64,000 bases of DNA from Enterococcus quebecensis. Lineage in GTDB: Bacteria; Bacillota; Bacilli; Lactobacillales; Enterococcaceae. Below the pieces are notes generated by a model. The model saw only the letters and a program-made list of their open reading frames with translations, did no database searches and was not told where the DNA came from. Where the stretch lies: contig NZ_MIKB01000013.1 of assembly GCF_001730365.1 (NCBI RefSeq), positions 248,001 through 312,000 of the forward strand, written 5' to 3'. The translations under genes were made by a program, and so were the position numbers. Shown here in pieces: positions 49,339-57,771 of this stretch (positions within the stretch are counted from its first letter, which is position 1; every line of letters begins with the position of its first letter).

Positions 49339-51282
49339 ATGATTTTACTCCAAGCAAATCAAATCGCCCGCTATTTTGGCGCAGACACTTTGTTTGAAAA
49401 CATACAAATGGAGATTAGCACAAACAGTCGGATCGCTCTAGTCGGTCGCAATGGTGCTGGTAAATCTACTCTTTTAAAAATAATTGCTGGCATTGATGCG
49501 CCAGACGCTGGAACAATTGCTAAAAATAAAACTGCTAGTCTAGGATACTTGGCTCAAGATACTGGACTTGATTCTGATAAAACGGTTTGGGACGAGATGT
49601 TGGAAGCCTTTGAAGTAGTAATTACCATGGAAAAACGAATGCGTGAACTAGAGCAGATCATTAGTGAATTACTGCCAGAAGCTTCTAATTACGAATCCGT
49701 TATGAAGGAGTATGACCGTCTCCAACATGAATTTTCAGAAAAAAATGGCTATGGTTATGAAAATGAAATCCGATCTGTCTTACATGGTTTTGGCTTTAAA
49801 GAGGACTTTTATGCAAAACATATCAGTACACTATCTGGTGGTCAAAAAACTCGTTTGGCTTTAGCACGTATGCTGCTGCAAAAACCAGATATTCTGATTC
49901 TCGATGAACCTACTAACCATTTAGATATCGATACCCTTTCTTGGTTGGAAAATTATTTACCTAGTTACTCTGGCGCTCTTTTAATTGTCTCCCATGACCG
50001 TTATTTTCTTGATAAAGTAGTGACAGAAGTTTATGAAATCAGTCGTCATAAAATGCGTTATTATAAAGGCAACTATTCTAAATATTTAGAATTAAAAGCA
50101 GAACAGCTAACAAGCGAATGGAAAGCTTACGAAAAACAACAAACTGAAATCAACAAACTGGAAGATTTTGTTGCACGAAACTTAGTTAGAGCATCCACAA
50201 CCAAAAGAGCACAAAGCCGCAGAAAAACATTAGAAAAAATGGAACGTTTAGATCGACCTCAAGGAGATGAAAAATCCGCTAATTTCCTATTTGCGATTGA
50301 AAAAATTTCTGGAAATGTGGTTTTACAAATTGAAGATGCAGCTATTGGATACGAGTCTCGTATACTATCTGAACCTGTTTCTTTAGATATTCGCCGACAA
50401 GAAGCTATTGCCCTAGTTGGTCCAAATGGAATTGGGAAATCGACATTGCTAAAATCGATCATTGGAAATATTCCCTTCATTAAAGGAACAGCCAACATCG
50501 GTACTAATGTTCAGATCGGCTATTATGATCAAGAACAAGCTAACCTTCATGGTACTAAAACTGTTTTGGCCGAACTTTGGGATGAACATCCGACTACACC
50601 TGAAAAAGATATTCGCAATATTTTGGGCAGCTTTTTATTTAGCGGAAATGATGTAGAAAAGACAATTCCTCTTTTGAGCGGTGGAGAAAAAGCCCGTGTT
50701 GCTTTAGCAAAATTATCAATGGATAAAGAAAACTTTTTGATCCTTGATGAACCTACCAATCATTTGGATATCGATAATAAAGAAGTGTTGGAAAATGCTT
50801 TGATTGATTATGAGGGAACCCTTTTATTTGTTTCCCATGACCGTTATTTCATCAACAGAATTGCTACAAAAGTAATCGAACTTTCTGAAACTGGCAGTAA
50901 ACTTTATTTAGGTGATTATGATTACTACCTAGAAAAGAAAAAAGAAGAAGAGGAATTGGCTCAGTTATTAGCTGAACAGAATTCTGAAAAACAAGTTGAA
51001 ACAACAAAACCCAAAAATGATTTTTATCAAAATAAAGAGCAACAAAAAATTCTACGTAACTTGACTCGAAAAATTACACAGATTGAAGAAAACTTAGCAA
51101 CATTAGACACGACTATCGATCAACTAGAACACTCAATGAGCGACCCTACCCTTGTAGATGACCATGTAAAACTGATGTCTCTAAATGAAGAATTAGAAAC
51201 ACAGCGTAAACAACAGGAAGAATTACTGACAGAGTGGGAAAACCTTAGTTTAGAACTGGAAGAGCTAGAAGAAAATAATTGA
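49339..51282 (+). CDS. ydiF: ABC-F family ribosome-associated ATPase (YdiF-type)
   Basis: 647 residues with two ABC domains and no membrane segments. Domain 1: Walker A 'GRNGAGKST', signature 'LSGGQKTRLALARML', Walker B 'ILILDEPTNHLD'. Linker about 230-300 ('RASTTKRAQSRRKTLEKMERLDRP', P-site interaction motif). Domain 2: 'GPNGIGKST', 'LSGGEKARVALAKL'. A C-terminal coiled coil (about 545-647) is typical of YdiF. ABC-F proteins act on the ribosomal E-site to relieve stalling; some give antibiotic resistance, which is not suggested here. busR follows 16 nt downstream. Confidence 0.9.
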   Translation: MILLQANQIARYFGADTLFENIQMEISTNSRIALVGRNGAGKSTLLKIIAGIDAPDAGTIAKNKTASLGYLAQDTGLDSDKTVWDEMLEAFEVVITMEKRMRELEQIISELLPEASNYESVMKEYDRLQHEFSEKNGYGYENEIRSVLHGFGFKEDFYAKHISTLSGGQKTRLALARMLLQKPDILILDEPTNHLDIDTLSWLENYLPSYSGALLIVSHDRYFLDKVVTEVYEISRHKMRYYKGNYSKYLELKAEQLTSEWKAYEKQQTEINKLEDFVARNLVRASTTKRAQSRRKTLEKMERLDRPQGDEKSANFLFAIEKISGNVVLQIEDAAIGYESRILSEPVSLDIRRQEAIALVGPNGIGKSTLLKSIIGNIPFIKGTANIGTNVQIGYYDQEQANLHGTKTVLAELWDEHPTTPEKDIRNILGSFLFSGNDVEKTIPLLSGGEKARVALAKLSMDKENFLILDEPTNHLDIDNKEVLENALIDYEGTLLFVSHDRYFINRIATKVIELSETGSKLYLGDYDYYLEKKKEEEELAQLLAEQNSEKQVETTKPKNDFYQNKEQQKILRNLTRKITQIEENLATLDTTIDQLEHSMSDPTLVDDHVKLMSLNEELETQRKQQEELLTEWENLSLELEELEENN

Positions 51283-51298
51283 TGAAAGGTGATCAACC

Positions 51299-51934
51299 AT
51301 GACTTCAAAACGGATGAATGTGACGAAACCCAAGTATCAGCAAATTGCTGTTGACGTGGCTGCTAAAATCGCTGATCAAACATTTACAGTTGGCGATAAA
51401 ATCCATGCTCGCTCTACCCTTGCCAATAAATATAGCGTTTCTCCTGAAACCGCTAGGAAAGCCATTAGTGTACTAGTTGATTTAGAAATCGTCCAAGCTA
51501 AACATGGTAGCGGATTTTATGTTCATTCAATGGAAAAAGCCAAGCTTTTTGTCGAACAATACCAAGACGTTCAATCAATTCACGATTTAAAAGAGGATCT
51601 GATTGAGAGTGTCCAAAAACAAAAAGAAGAATTAAGTCACTTCTCGGCAATATTAGATAAACTTGTGGATCAAACAAAACGTTTTGATTCCTTCAATCCA
51701 CTAAATCCAGTGACATTTACGTTAACCGCTGACGCCTCTCATTTAGAGATGACCATCAGTGAATTAAATTTATGGCAAAGTACCTCAGCTACATTGATTG
51801 CAATCAAACACGGAGATGAATTACTTGTTTCACCAGGTCCATATGCCAAACTCAGCGCCGGGGACACAATTTACTTCGTTGGGCACGAATCAACATTGCA
51901 ACGCGTTCAAAATTTTTTCTATCCTAATTCATAA
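51299..51934 (+). CDS. busR: c-di-AMP-responsive GntR/RCK_C repressor BusR
   Basis: 211 residues. N-terminal GntR-type winged helix (1-75, 'KYSVSPETARKAISVLVDLEIV'), a coiled coil (about 85-125) and a C-terminal RCK_C/TrkA_C domain (about 135-211, 'LWQSTSATLIAIKHGDELLVSPGPYAKLSAGDTIYFVG'). This unusual combination defines BusR, which binds c-di-AMP and represses the betaine transporter genes busAA-busAB in lactococci and streptococci. Its target operon lies directly downstream with a matching bipartite operator. It is probably cotranscribed with the ABC-F gene and has its own terminator. Confidence 0.93.
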   Translation: MTSKRMNVTKPKYQQIAVDVAAKIADQTFTVGDKIHARSTLANKYSVSPETARKAISVLVDLEIVQAKHGSGFYVHSMEKAKLFVEQYQDVQSIHDLKEDLIESVQKQKEELSHFSAILDKLVDQTKRFDSFNPLNPVTFTLTADASHLEMTISELNLWQSTSATLIAIKHGDELLVSPGPYAKLSAGDTIYFVGHESTLQRVQNFFYPNS

Positions 51935-51940
51935 TAAAAA

Positions 51941-51983
51941 AAGAGCAATCGAACCTGTTGAGGTTTTGGTTGCTCTTCTTTTT
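51941..51983 (+). terminator. Terminator of ydiF-busR
   Basis: AAGAGCAATCGAACC / GGTTTTGGTTGCTCTT stem followed by a T-rich tail. Confidence 0.8.
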
Positions 51984-52008
51984 ATACTCCTCTTCTTACT
52001 CTAGTAAT

Positions 52009-52051
52009 TTGACAAAGTGACTACACGATGTTAACCTAAAATGGTCACTTT
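52009..52051 (+). promoter_or_regulatory. busA promoter with bipartite BusR operator
   Basis: -35 TTGACA (52009-52014), 17-nt spacer, extended -10 TGTTAACCT (TAACCT 52032-52037). Perfectly inverted half-sites AAAGTGAC (52014-52021) and GTCACTTT (52044-52051) are 22 bp apart and straddle the -10. BusR of streptococci is known to read such split GTGAC sites with a fixed long spacing, so c-di-AMP-dependent repression is a firm inference. Confidence 0.85.
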
Positions 52052-52100
52052 TTTTACAGAAAAGAAAATGATTTTCTTTCCATGAAAATCAAGTTTTATA

Positions 52101-52207
52101 GTTTCACAGGCTTGCTCTTCGGAAAAAAGATAAAATAGGAATGAGGCAAAAAACGCCTCAATCATATTTTCCTATTTTTCTGTCAGAGCTAAACGAGCTT
52201 ATTACAC
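52101..52207 (+). ncRNA. Structured leader element, busA copy 1
   Basis: First of four tandem units (period 120 bp). Its left arm is diverged and only partly pairs with the right arm AGCTTATTACAC; the inner TGAGGC/GCCTCA hairpin and the TCGGAAAAAAGATAAAAT block are intact. Confidence 0.55.
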
Positions 52208-52220
52208 TTTATATTATCTA

Positions 52221-52327
52221 GCGTAATGGGCTTGCTCTTCGGAAAAAAGATAAAATAGGAGTGAGGCAAAAGACACCTCAATCATATTTTCCTATTTTTC
52301 TGTCAGAGCTAAACGAGCTTATTACAC
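52221..52327 (+). ncRNA. Structured leader element, busA copy 2
   Basis: Identical to copy 3 over the full 120-bp period. Compared with copies 1 and 4, the inner hairpin reads GTGAGGC...ACACCTCA, losing one C-G pair but keeping the stem. Left arm is GCGTAATGGGCT. Confidence 0.6.
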
Positions 52328-52340
52328 TTTATATTATCTA

Positions 52341-52447
52341 GCGTAATGGGCTTGCTCTTCGGAAAAAAGATAAAATAGGAGTGAGGCAAAAGACACCTCA
52401 ATCATATTTTCCTATTTTTCTGTCAGAGCTAAACGAGCTTATTACAC
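52341..52447 (+). ncRNA. Structured leader element, busA copy 3
   Basis: Exact duplicate of copy 2, which indicates a recent tandem duplication. Confidence 0.6.
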
Positions 52448-52460
52448 TTTATATTATCTA

Positions 52461-52567
52461 GCGTAATGGGCTTGCTCTTCGGAAAAAAGATAAAATAGGA
52501 ATGAGGCAAAAGACGCCTCAATCATATTTTCCTATTTTTCTGTCAGAGCTAAACGAGCCCATTACGC
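52461..52567 (+). ncRNA. Structured leader element, busA copy 4 (complete)
   Basis: Most complete copy: perfect 12-bp closing helix GCGTAATGGGCT (52461-52472) with AGCCCATTACGC (52556-52567), then GCTCT/AGAGC (52474-52478, 52545-52549), an A-rich/T-rich helix with internal loop (52483-52496, 52526-52539), and TGAGGC/GCCTCA (52502-52507, 52515-52520) closing AAAAGAC. It ends 26 nt before the busA start and its tail runs into the ribosome site AGGAGG (52578-52583). Homologous to 12898-13003. Confidence 0.65.
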
Positions 52568-52592
52568 TTTTAAATTTAGGAGGAATTTTGTT

Positions 52593-53783
52593 TTGCCCAA
52601 AGTAAAAGTATCGCATTTAACAAAAATATTCGGTAAGAAATCAAAACAAGCACTGGATATGATCAAAGAAAACAAAGATAAAACCGAGATCTTGAAAAAA
52701 ACGGGTGCTACAGTTGGTGTCTATGATGTGAATTTTGAAGTAGAGGAAGGCGAAATCTTTGTGATTATGGGACTTTCTGGTAGTGGAAAGTCAACATTAA
52801 TCCGTTTGTTGAATCGCTTGATTGAACCTACTTCTGGAAATATTTTCATTGATGATCAAGAAATCGCAAAATTGGATAAAGAAGGTCTTAGGGAAGTTCG
52901 TCGTAATAAAATGAGCATGGTTTTTCAAAACTTTGGTCTATTCCCTCACCGGACTATTTTGGAAAATACAGAATATGGCTTAGAAGTTCGTGGTGTTCCC
53001 AAAGAAGAACGGACAGCTAAAGCAGAACAAGCTTTGGAAAACTCAAGTTTACTAGCTTTTAAAGATCAATTTCCTAATCAATTATCAGGCGGGATGCAAC
53101 AACGTGTCGGATTAGCCAGAGCTTTGGCTAATGATCCAGAAATTCTATTGATGGATGAAGCTTTCTCCGCCCTTGATCCCTTGATTCGCCGGGAAATGCA
53201 AGATGAGTTAGTTGATTTACAGGAAAACGTGAAGAAAACAATCATCTTTATCACTCACGATTTGAATGAAGCTTTAAGAATCGGCGACCGCATCGCCTTA
53301 ATGAAAGACGGTCAAATCATGCAAATTGGAACAGGTGAAGAAATTTTAACCAATCCAGCCAATGATTATGTCCGTACATTCGTTGAAGATGTTGACCGTT
53401 CTAAAGTCTTAACTGCACAAAACATTATGGTTCCAGCACTAACAACCAATATTGAAATTGACGGACCTACAGTTGCTTTAACACGGATGCGTCAAGAAGA
53501 AGTGAGTATGCTTTTAGCTGTTGATAAAAAACGTCAACTAAAAGGTGTAGTTCGAGCAGAACGTGCTTTAGAAGCCCGTAAAGCAGGGAAACCACTAACT
53601 GACTATGTCGATACAGATATCACAAGTATTGATAAAGATATGCTAGTTAACGATATTTTCCCAATCATCTATGATTCGCCCACGCCAGTTGCAGTAACAG
53701 ACAACAATAAATTGCTTGGTGTCGTTATTCGAGGCAGCGTTCTTGAAGCACTAGCAGAAACAGAGGTGACGATCAATGACTAA
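52593..53783 (+). CDS. busAA: Glycine betaine/proline ABC transporter ATP-binding subunit
   Basis: 396 residues (OpuAA-type). ABC domain with Walker A '[18 protein letters not shown]', signature '[16 protein letters not shown]', Walker B '[13 protein letters not shown]', then a C-terminal tandem CBS module (about 280-390) that binds c-di-AMP or senses ionic strength in OpuA. It powers uptake of compatible solutes in hyperosmotic stress. TTG start at 52593 with AGGAGG 9 nt upstream. It overlaps the next gene by 8 nt. Preceded by a leader of about 550 nt with four structured repeats. Confidence 0.95.
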   Translation: MPKVKVSHLTKIFGKKSKQALDMIKENKDKTEILKKTGATVGVYDVNFEVEEGEIFVIMGLSGSGKSTLIRLLNRLIEPTSGNIFIDDQEIAKLDKEGLREVRRNKMSMVFQNFGLFPHRTILENTEYGLEVRGVPKEERTAKAEQALENSSLLAFKDQFPNQLSGGMQQRVGLARALANDPEILLMDEAFSALDPLIRREMQDELVDLQENVKKTIIFITHDLNEALRIGDRIALMKDGQIMQIGTGEEILTNPANDYVRTFVEDVDRSKVLTAQNIMVPALTTNIEIDGPTVALTRMRQEEVSMLLAVDKKRQLKGVVRAERALEARKAGKPLTDYVDTDITSIDKDMLVNDIFPIIYDSPTPVAVTDNNKLLGVVIRGSVLEALAETEVTIND

Positions 53784-55491
53784 TTATCAACTTCCTGTAG
53801 CCAGCTGGGTCGAAACAATCACAGAATGGATGACAAATACATTTTCTGGATTATTCAGTTTTTTCCAAACTTCTGGTCAAAGTTTAATGGATGGAATCAC
53901 GTCTTTATTAATTGGTATTCCACCATTGCTATTTATTATTATTATGACAGCAATTGCTTTCTTTATTTCCAATAAAAAAATTGGATTGAGTTTGTTTACA
54001 TTTATTGGTTTACTTTTCATCTACAACCAACATTTATGGACTGACTTAATGAACACGGTGACTTTAGTCTTGCTTTCTAGTTTAGTTTCCATCATCATTG
54101 GTGTTCCTCTTGGCATTTTGATGGCTAAAAGCAACAAAGCACAGAGTATTATTACCCCTATTTTAGATTTTATGCAGACAATGCCTGGTTTTGTTTATTT
54201 GATTCCAGCAGTAGCATTTTTTGGAATCGGTATGGTTCCTGGGGTTTTCGCTTCAGTAATCTTTGCTTTACCGCCAACTGTTCGTTTTACCAATCTAGGG
54301 ATTCGCCAAGTACCAAAAGAATTAGTTGAAGCATCTGATTCATTCGGTAGTACTGGTTGGCAGAAATTATTCAAGCTTGAATTGCCTTTGGCTAAAAACA
54401 CAATCATGGCCGGTGTCAATCAAACAACCATGTTAGCTCTTTCTATGGTCGTTATCGCATCTATGATTGGTGCACCAGGACTTGGTCGTGGCGTTCTTTC
54501 TGCCTTACAACGTGCACAAGTCGGAAATGGTTTTGTTAATGGTGTAGCATTGGTTATTTTAGCAATCATTATTGATCGTTTTACTCAAAATTTAAACAAG
54601 AAAAAAACAGCACCTTCGACATCTAGATTTTCTAAAAAACAAAAAATCGTTGGTACTGTCATTGCTGCTATAGCTATTATTGGTGTTATCGTTGCCCCTT
54701 CCCTTTTCTCTTCTAATAAAAATGAAGAAAAGAATATTTCTCTTTCATACGTGGAGTGGGATACCGAAGTTGCTTCAACACATGTGGTTGGAGAAGTTTT
54801 AAAAGATGTTGGTTATAACGTTTCATTAACGCCTTTGGATAATGCTATTATGTGGGAATCTATCTCAAAAGGTGAAACAGATGCCATGGTTGCTGCTTGG
54901 TTACCTGGAACCCATGGTGAACAATACAAGCAATATAAAAATAAAGTAGATGATTTAGGTGAAAATCTAAAAGGTGCTAAACTTGGCATCGTTGTTCCAA
55001 AATATATGAGCGCCAATTCTATCGAAGATTTAAAAGATCAAGCTGGTAAGAAAATCACCGGAATCGAACCTGGTGCCGGTGTTGTCGCTGCTGCTGAAAA
55101 AACAAAAAAAGCATACAGTAACCTAGCTGACTGGTCAGTTGAAACTTCTTCTTCTGGTGCAATGACTGTCGCTCTTGGACAAGCAATCAAGAACAAAGAA
55201 GATATCGTAATCACAGGTTGGTCTCCTCACTGGATGTTTGCTAAATATGATCTTAAATATTTAGAAGATCCAAAAGGAACCATGGGAAATGAAGAAGCGA
55301 TTCATACAATGGCTAGAAAAGGATTAGAAAAAGAAAATCCTGAAGCTTATAATATTTTGAAAAACTTCCATTGGACGAAAGAAGACATGGAATCTGTCAT
55401 GTTAGAAATCAACAATGGAACAGAACCAACACAAGCTGCTAGAAACTGGATTGACAGTCACTCAAAAGAAGTAGCTGAGTGGAAAAAATAA
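53776..55491 (+). CDS. busAB: Glycine betaine ABC transporter permease fused to substrate-binding domain
   Basis: 571 residues. N-terminal permease (about 1-290; several helices; inner-membrane loop '[22 protein letters not shown]') fused to a C-terminal extracellular binding domain (about 315-571; '[22 protein letters not shown]' and the tryptophan-containing 'AWLPGTHG', '[20 protein letters not shown]' of the betaine cage). This permease-receptor fusion is typical of OpuA/BusA in lactic acid bacteria. Start overlaps busAA by 8 nt; strong terminator follows. Confidence 0.95.
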   Translation: MTNYQLPVASWVETITEWMTNTFSGLFSFFQTSGQSLMDGITSLLIGIPPLLFIIIMTAIAFFISNKKIGLSLFTFIGLLFIYNQHLWTDLMNTVTLVLLSSLVSIIIGVPLGILMAKSNKAQSIITPILDFMQTMPGFVYLIPAVAFFGIGMVPGVFASVIFALPPTVRFTNLGIRQVPKELVEASDSFGSTGWQKLFKLELPLAKNTIMAGVNQTTMLALSMVVIASMIGAPGLGRGVLSALQRAQVGNGFVNGVALVILAIIIDRFTQNLNKKKTAPSTSRFSKKQKIVGTVIAAIAIIGVIVAPSLFSSNKNEEKNISLSYVEWDTEVASTHVVGEVLKDVGYNVSLTPLDNAIMWESISKGETDAMVAAWLPGTHGEQYKQYKNKVDDLGENLKGAKLGIVVPKYMSANSIEDLKDQAGKKITGIEPGAGVVAAAEKTKKAYSNLADWSVETSSSGAMTVALGQAIKNKEDIVITGWSPHWMFAKYDLKYLEDPKGTMGNEEAIHTMARKGLEKENPEAYNILKNFHWTKEDMESVMLEINNGTEPTQAARNWIDSHSKEVAEWKK

Positions 55492-55495
55492 AAAA

Positions 55496-55528
55496 AAGCA
55501 GCCATAATTTTTTATGGCTGCTTTTTTT
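55496..55528 (+). terminator. Terminator of the busA operon
   Basis: AAAGCAGCCATAA/TTATGGCTGCTTT stem with seven T. Confidence 0.9.
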
Positions 55529-55583
55529 GTATATATTAACTATTTAACGATCGGTTAGGTTTGGCTTTTTAAACTTTACTTCC

Positions 55584-55625
55584 TTCGCCAAGTATTGTTC
55601 CTCATCTGCTCTGGCAGAGCCAATC
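55584..55625 (-). repeat. 42-bp dispersed intergenic repeat, copy C
   Basis: Identical to copy B at 41 of 42 positions. On the minus strand it reads IGSARADEEQYLAK in an open but start-less frame. Confidence 0.65.
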
Positions 55626-55732
55626 TTTAGATTATTACTACTCTACTTTTACTTCTATGAATTTCTCTATTGTCTTTTATTTCCCAGTATAACGGTTAGT
55701 GATTCTCTAGTACGGTAACTTCGCTCACTTTG

Positions 55733-55774
55733 TTCGCCAAGTATTGTTCATCATCTGCTCTGGCAGAGCCAATC
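55733..55774 (-). repeat. 42-bp dispersed intergenic repeat, copy B
   Basis: Lies 149 bp from copy C in the same orientation. The minus-strand frame reads ITAIGSARADDEQYLANK. The sequence between the two copies is unrelated to either. Confidence 0.65.
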
Positions 55775-55848
55775 GCAGTGATTCACAACAAAAACCGCTC
55801 GGTTGGGTGACCGAACGGCAAGGAGTTCTTTTTACTTGAGGAGTAAAA

Positions 55849-55911
55849 ATGAAAAAGTGTTTAGTTTGGGTTTGTTATTGGGTATGTATTTATAATAGCC
55901 AAAAGTTTTGA
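55849..55911 (+). CDS. Possible 20-residue peptide gene
   Basis: Short frame MKKCLVWVCYWVCIYNSQKF with a good ribosome site (TTGAGGAG, 5-6 nt before ATG) and an upstream hairpin at 55795-55818. The peptide is hydrophobic with three cysteines and three tryptophans. It could be a membrane-active small protein or type I toxin-like peptide, or chance. I do not recognise it. Confidence 0.35.
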   Translation: MKKCLVWVCYWVCIYNSQKF

Positions 55912-55966
55912 AGAAACTATGCCTAAAAGATTGAGGTTTTCTATAGAATGATTAAGAAAAAGTAAA

Positions 55967-56014
55967 AAAGTCAGTAACAACATCCAACTATCTGTTTGAC
56001 GTTATTACTGACTC
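55967..56014 (-). terminator. Terminator of the GH73/CHAP gene
   Basis: AGTCAGTAACAAC / GTTATTACTGACT stem with TTTTTT following on the minus strand. Confidence 0.85.
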
Positions 56015-56030
56015 CTCTTATTTAAAAAAA

Positions 56031-57335
56031 TTATTTTGGTGTTACATAAGCTAAAGTGTCTGCTGTATTTTTATCGATTACTCTAAAGGAAACCATTCCT
56101 AAACCAGCAACATTCATTTCTGAAATTAGAATAGAACCATCTTCATAGACATGTTCAACAAAAGCAACGTGTCCATAAGTTCCATCTGCTCCAGCAACAG
56201 TTGGTTGGAAGCTTACTGCTGTTCCAGCTTTTGGTTTATTTGTTACTTCATAACCATTCGCTTTTCCAGTTGAACCCCAATCCATTCCGTTACCCATAGT
56301 TGTTTCAACATAACCGCCTAATTGCACAATACGGTTATACACATACTCAGTACAGTTTCCTGCTGCATATGCTTCTGATCCAGAGTAGGTTTCACCTGAA
56401 TATTCAGGGAAATCACTATCTACATGAGTATCCGCAACAATGATACCTGTTGCAGTCTTAGATGGTTCAGCTTTATCATATTCAGTCAAGTTATACTCTT
56501 CGATAAACGCATTTAGCTTTTTATCGTAACTTGTATCTGTTGCATAAACACCTGTTAAAGATTTTGTTGCTTCTTGATAAGTAGGTGCATTGGATTTCCA
56601 TGTTCCAGAATAAATCTCTGAATTTGAATCAATGCCTTCTTTCATCAACTTAGCATAATCTTCAAAAGATTCTTTGTAGCTAGGATATTTCTTGAAGGCT
56701 GCATCAATTGTGTACATATTTCCAGAACCATCGTCTTCTTGAGTAGAGAAAACAACATTCTCTCCCTTGTACTCGCCTTTAATTCCGAAAAGATTATAAT
56801 ACGGTTGTTGACTTAATTGACTACCACCAGACCCTGTTTCTAAAACGGCTTGAGCAATCATAACTGAGGCGTATAAGCCATGTTTTTGTCCGACCGATCG
56901 AGCTTTTTCACCGATACGGCGAATAAATGTTTCAGTCGGCTCGTTTTTCACGACAGAAATCTCTTCATTCGGGTTAACAGTCAATCCATTATCCAACACT
57001 TGTGGCAATGACTCAATCGGTGCCTCTTCATTTGGAATAACTGGCTGTTGCACTTGTGGCTGCTCACTTCCATGATTGTTTGCAGGTGGTTGTACTTCTG
57101 TAGAAGATTCTGTGGTAGTACTTGATTCAGTCGTACCAGTTTCTCCTCCAGATGTTGATGAATCTGTCGTTGTTGTGGTGTCTTCAGTAGAAGAACTTTC
57201 GGTTGTTTCAGTTGTTCCTTCTTCGATAGTGCTTGAATCTGATGGCATTAATTCGTCTGCATGCCCAATGACTGGGACTAAATTAACACTAAGCAAGACA
57301 CAAATCATCTGTAATGATAATAGTTTACGCTTCAT
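56031..57335 (-). CDS. Secreted GH73 glucosaminidase with CHAP domain
   Basis: 434 residues. Signal peptide (1-26, cleavage near GHADE), a Ser/Thr/Glu-rich low-complexity linker (about 30-85), a Pro/Gln segment, a GH73 N-acetylglucosaminidase domain (about 130-285, catalytic Glu in 'AVLETGSGGS', 'YYNLFGIKGEYKGE'), then a C-terminal CHAP amidase/endopeptidase domain (about 310-434; Cys in 'GNCTEYVYNRI', His in 'GHVAFVEHV'). It should cut both glycan and peptide parts of peptidoglycan and act in cell separation or autolysis. Start ATG with AAAGGAA. Monocistronic. Confidence 0.92.
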   Translation of the reverse strand: MKRKLLSLQMICVLLSVNLVPVIGHADELMPSDSSTIEEGTTETTESSSTEDTTTTTDSSTSGGETGTTESSTTTESSTEVQPPANNHGSEQPQVQQPVIPNEEAPIESLPQVLDNGLTVNPNEEISVVKNEPTETFIRRIGEKARSVGQKHGLYASVMIAQAVLETGSGGSQLSQQPYYNLFGIKGEYKGENVVFSTQEDDGSGNMYTIDAAFKKYPSYKESFEDYAKLMKEGIDSNSEIYSGTWKSNAPTYQEATKSLTGVYATDTSYDKKLNAFIEEYNLTEYDKAEPSKTATGIIVADTHVDSDFPEYSGETYSGSEAYAAGNCTEYVYNRIVQLGGYVETTMGNGMDWGSTGKANGYEVTNKPKAGTAVSFQPTVAGADGTYGHVAFVEHVYEDGSILISEMNVAGLGMVSFRVIDKNTADTLAYVTPK

Positions 57336-57771
57336 TCACTTTAGTTCCTTTCATAAAATAGTAAAGTTTCAGAACTCTTTAGAATCTGTCACTCATTTTT
57401 TTCAGGTTGACTCTTTGAATATCAAATCTTTTAAATCAGAATCATACTTTCAGCAGTTCTAACTAGTAGTTATTTACAAGGACTGCTCACTACTGTCAGT
57501 GGAATTCTTTTGATTTCTCTCCATAAACCCACCTGCCCTTTGTTTCTGAAAATCGTATTTAACCTTCTATAAGTTGAATTAATTTTACCATAAGTATAGC
57601 TTAAAATCTTCCACTTGACTCAAAAGTTTGGAAAGTTTCGAAAAAAATTCACTTTTAAAGCAAAAAATAGCCGATTTTTCTTATCGACTTTTTAATTCAC
57701 CAGTATGAAGTTAACTTTTAATTTAGTCGAAATAAAAAAAACGTCCTTATAAGAACGTCTTTCAATATTAT
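57336..57771. other. 436-bp region between the GH73 gene and the XRE-ImmA gene
   Basis: Probably the promoter and long leader of the GH73 gene: a TATACT -10-like hexamer occurs on the minus strand near 57596-57601. I looked for a ydaO-type c-di-AMP riboswitch, often found before such hydrolases, and see none. A 16-codon frame near 57470-57520 on the minus strand has a weak ribosome site and is not called. Confidence 0.4.
57738..57762 (-). terminator. Terminator of the XRE-ImmA/IrrE gene
   Basis: ACGTTCTTATAAGGACGT palindromic stem followed by eight T on the minus strand. Confidence 0.75.

Larger units (their letters stand above)
55529..56030. other. 500-bp intergenic region with repeats and a tiny ORF
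   Basis: Contains copies C and B of the 42-bp repeat, a CCG-TCGGT/ACCGA-CGG hairpin (55795-55818), a possible 20-codon gene at 55849-55911, and the terminator of the GH73 gene. No larger gene is supported. Confidence 0.55.

Noticed and set aside
55795-55830. T-box-like sequence GGTTGGGTGACCGAACGG
   Set aside because: It lacks the T-box consensus and specifier structure, and no aminoacyl-tRNA or amino-acid gene follows.
57336-57771. Possible c-di-AMP (ydaO) riboswitch before the GH73 hydrolase
   Set aside because: Such leaders are common before wall hydrolases, but none of the conserved ydaO segments is present here.
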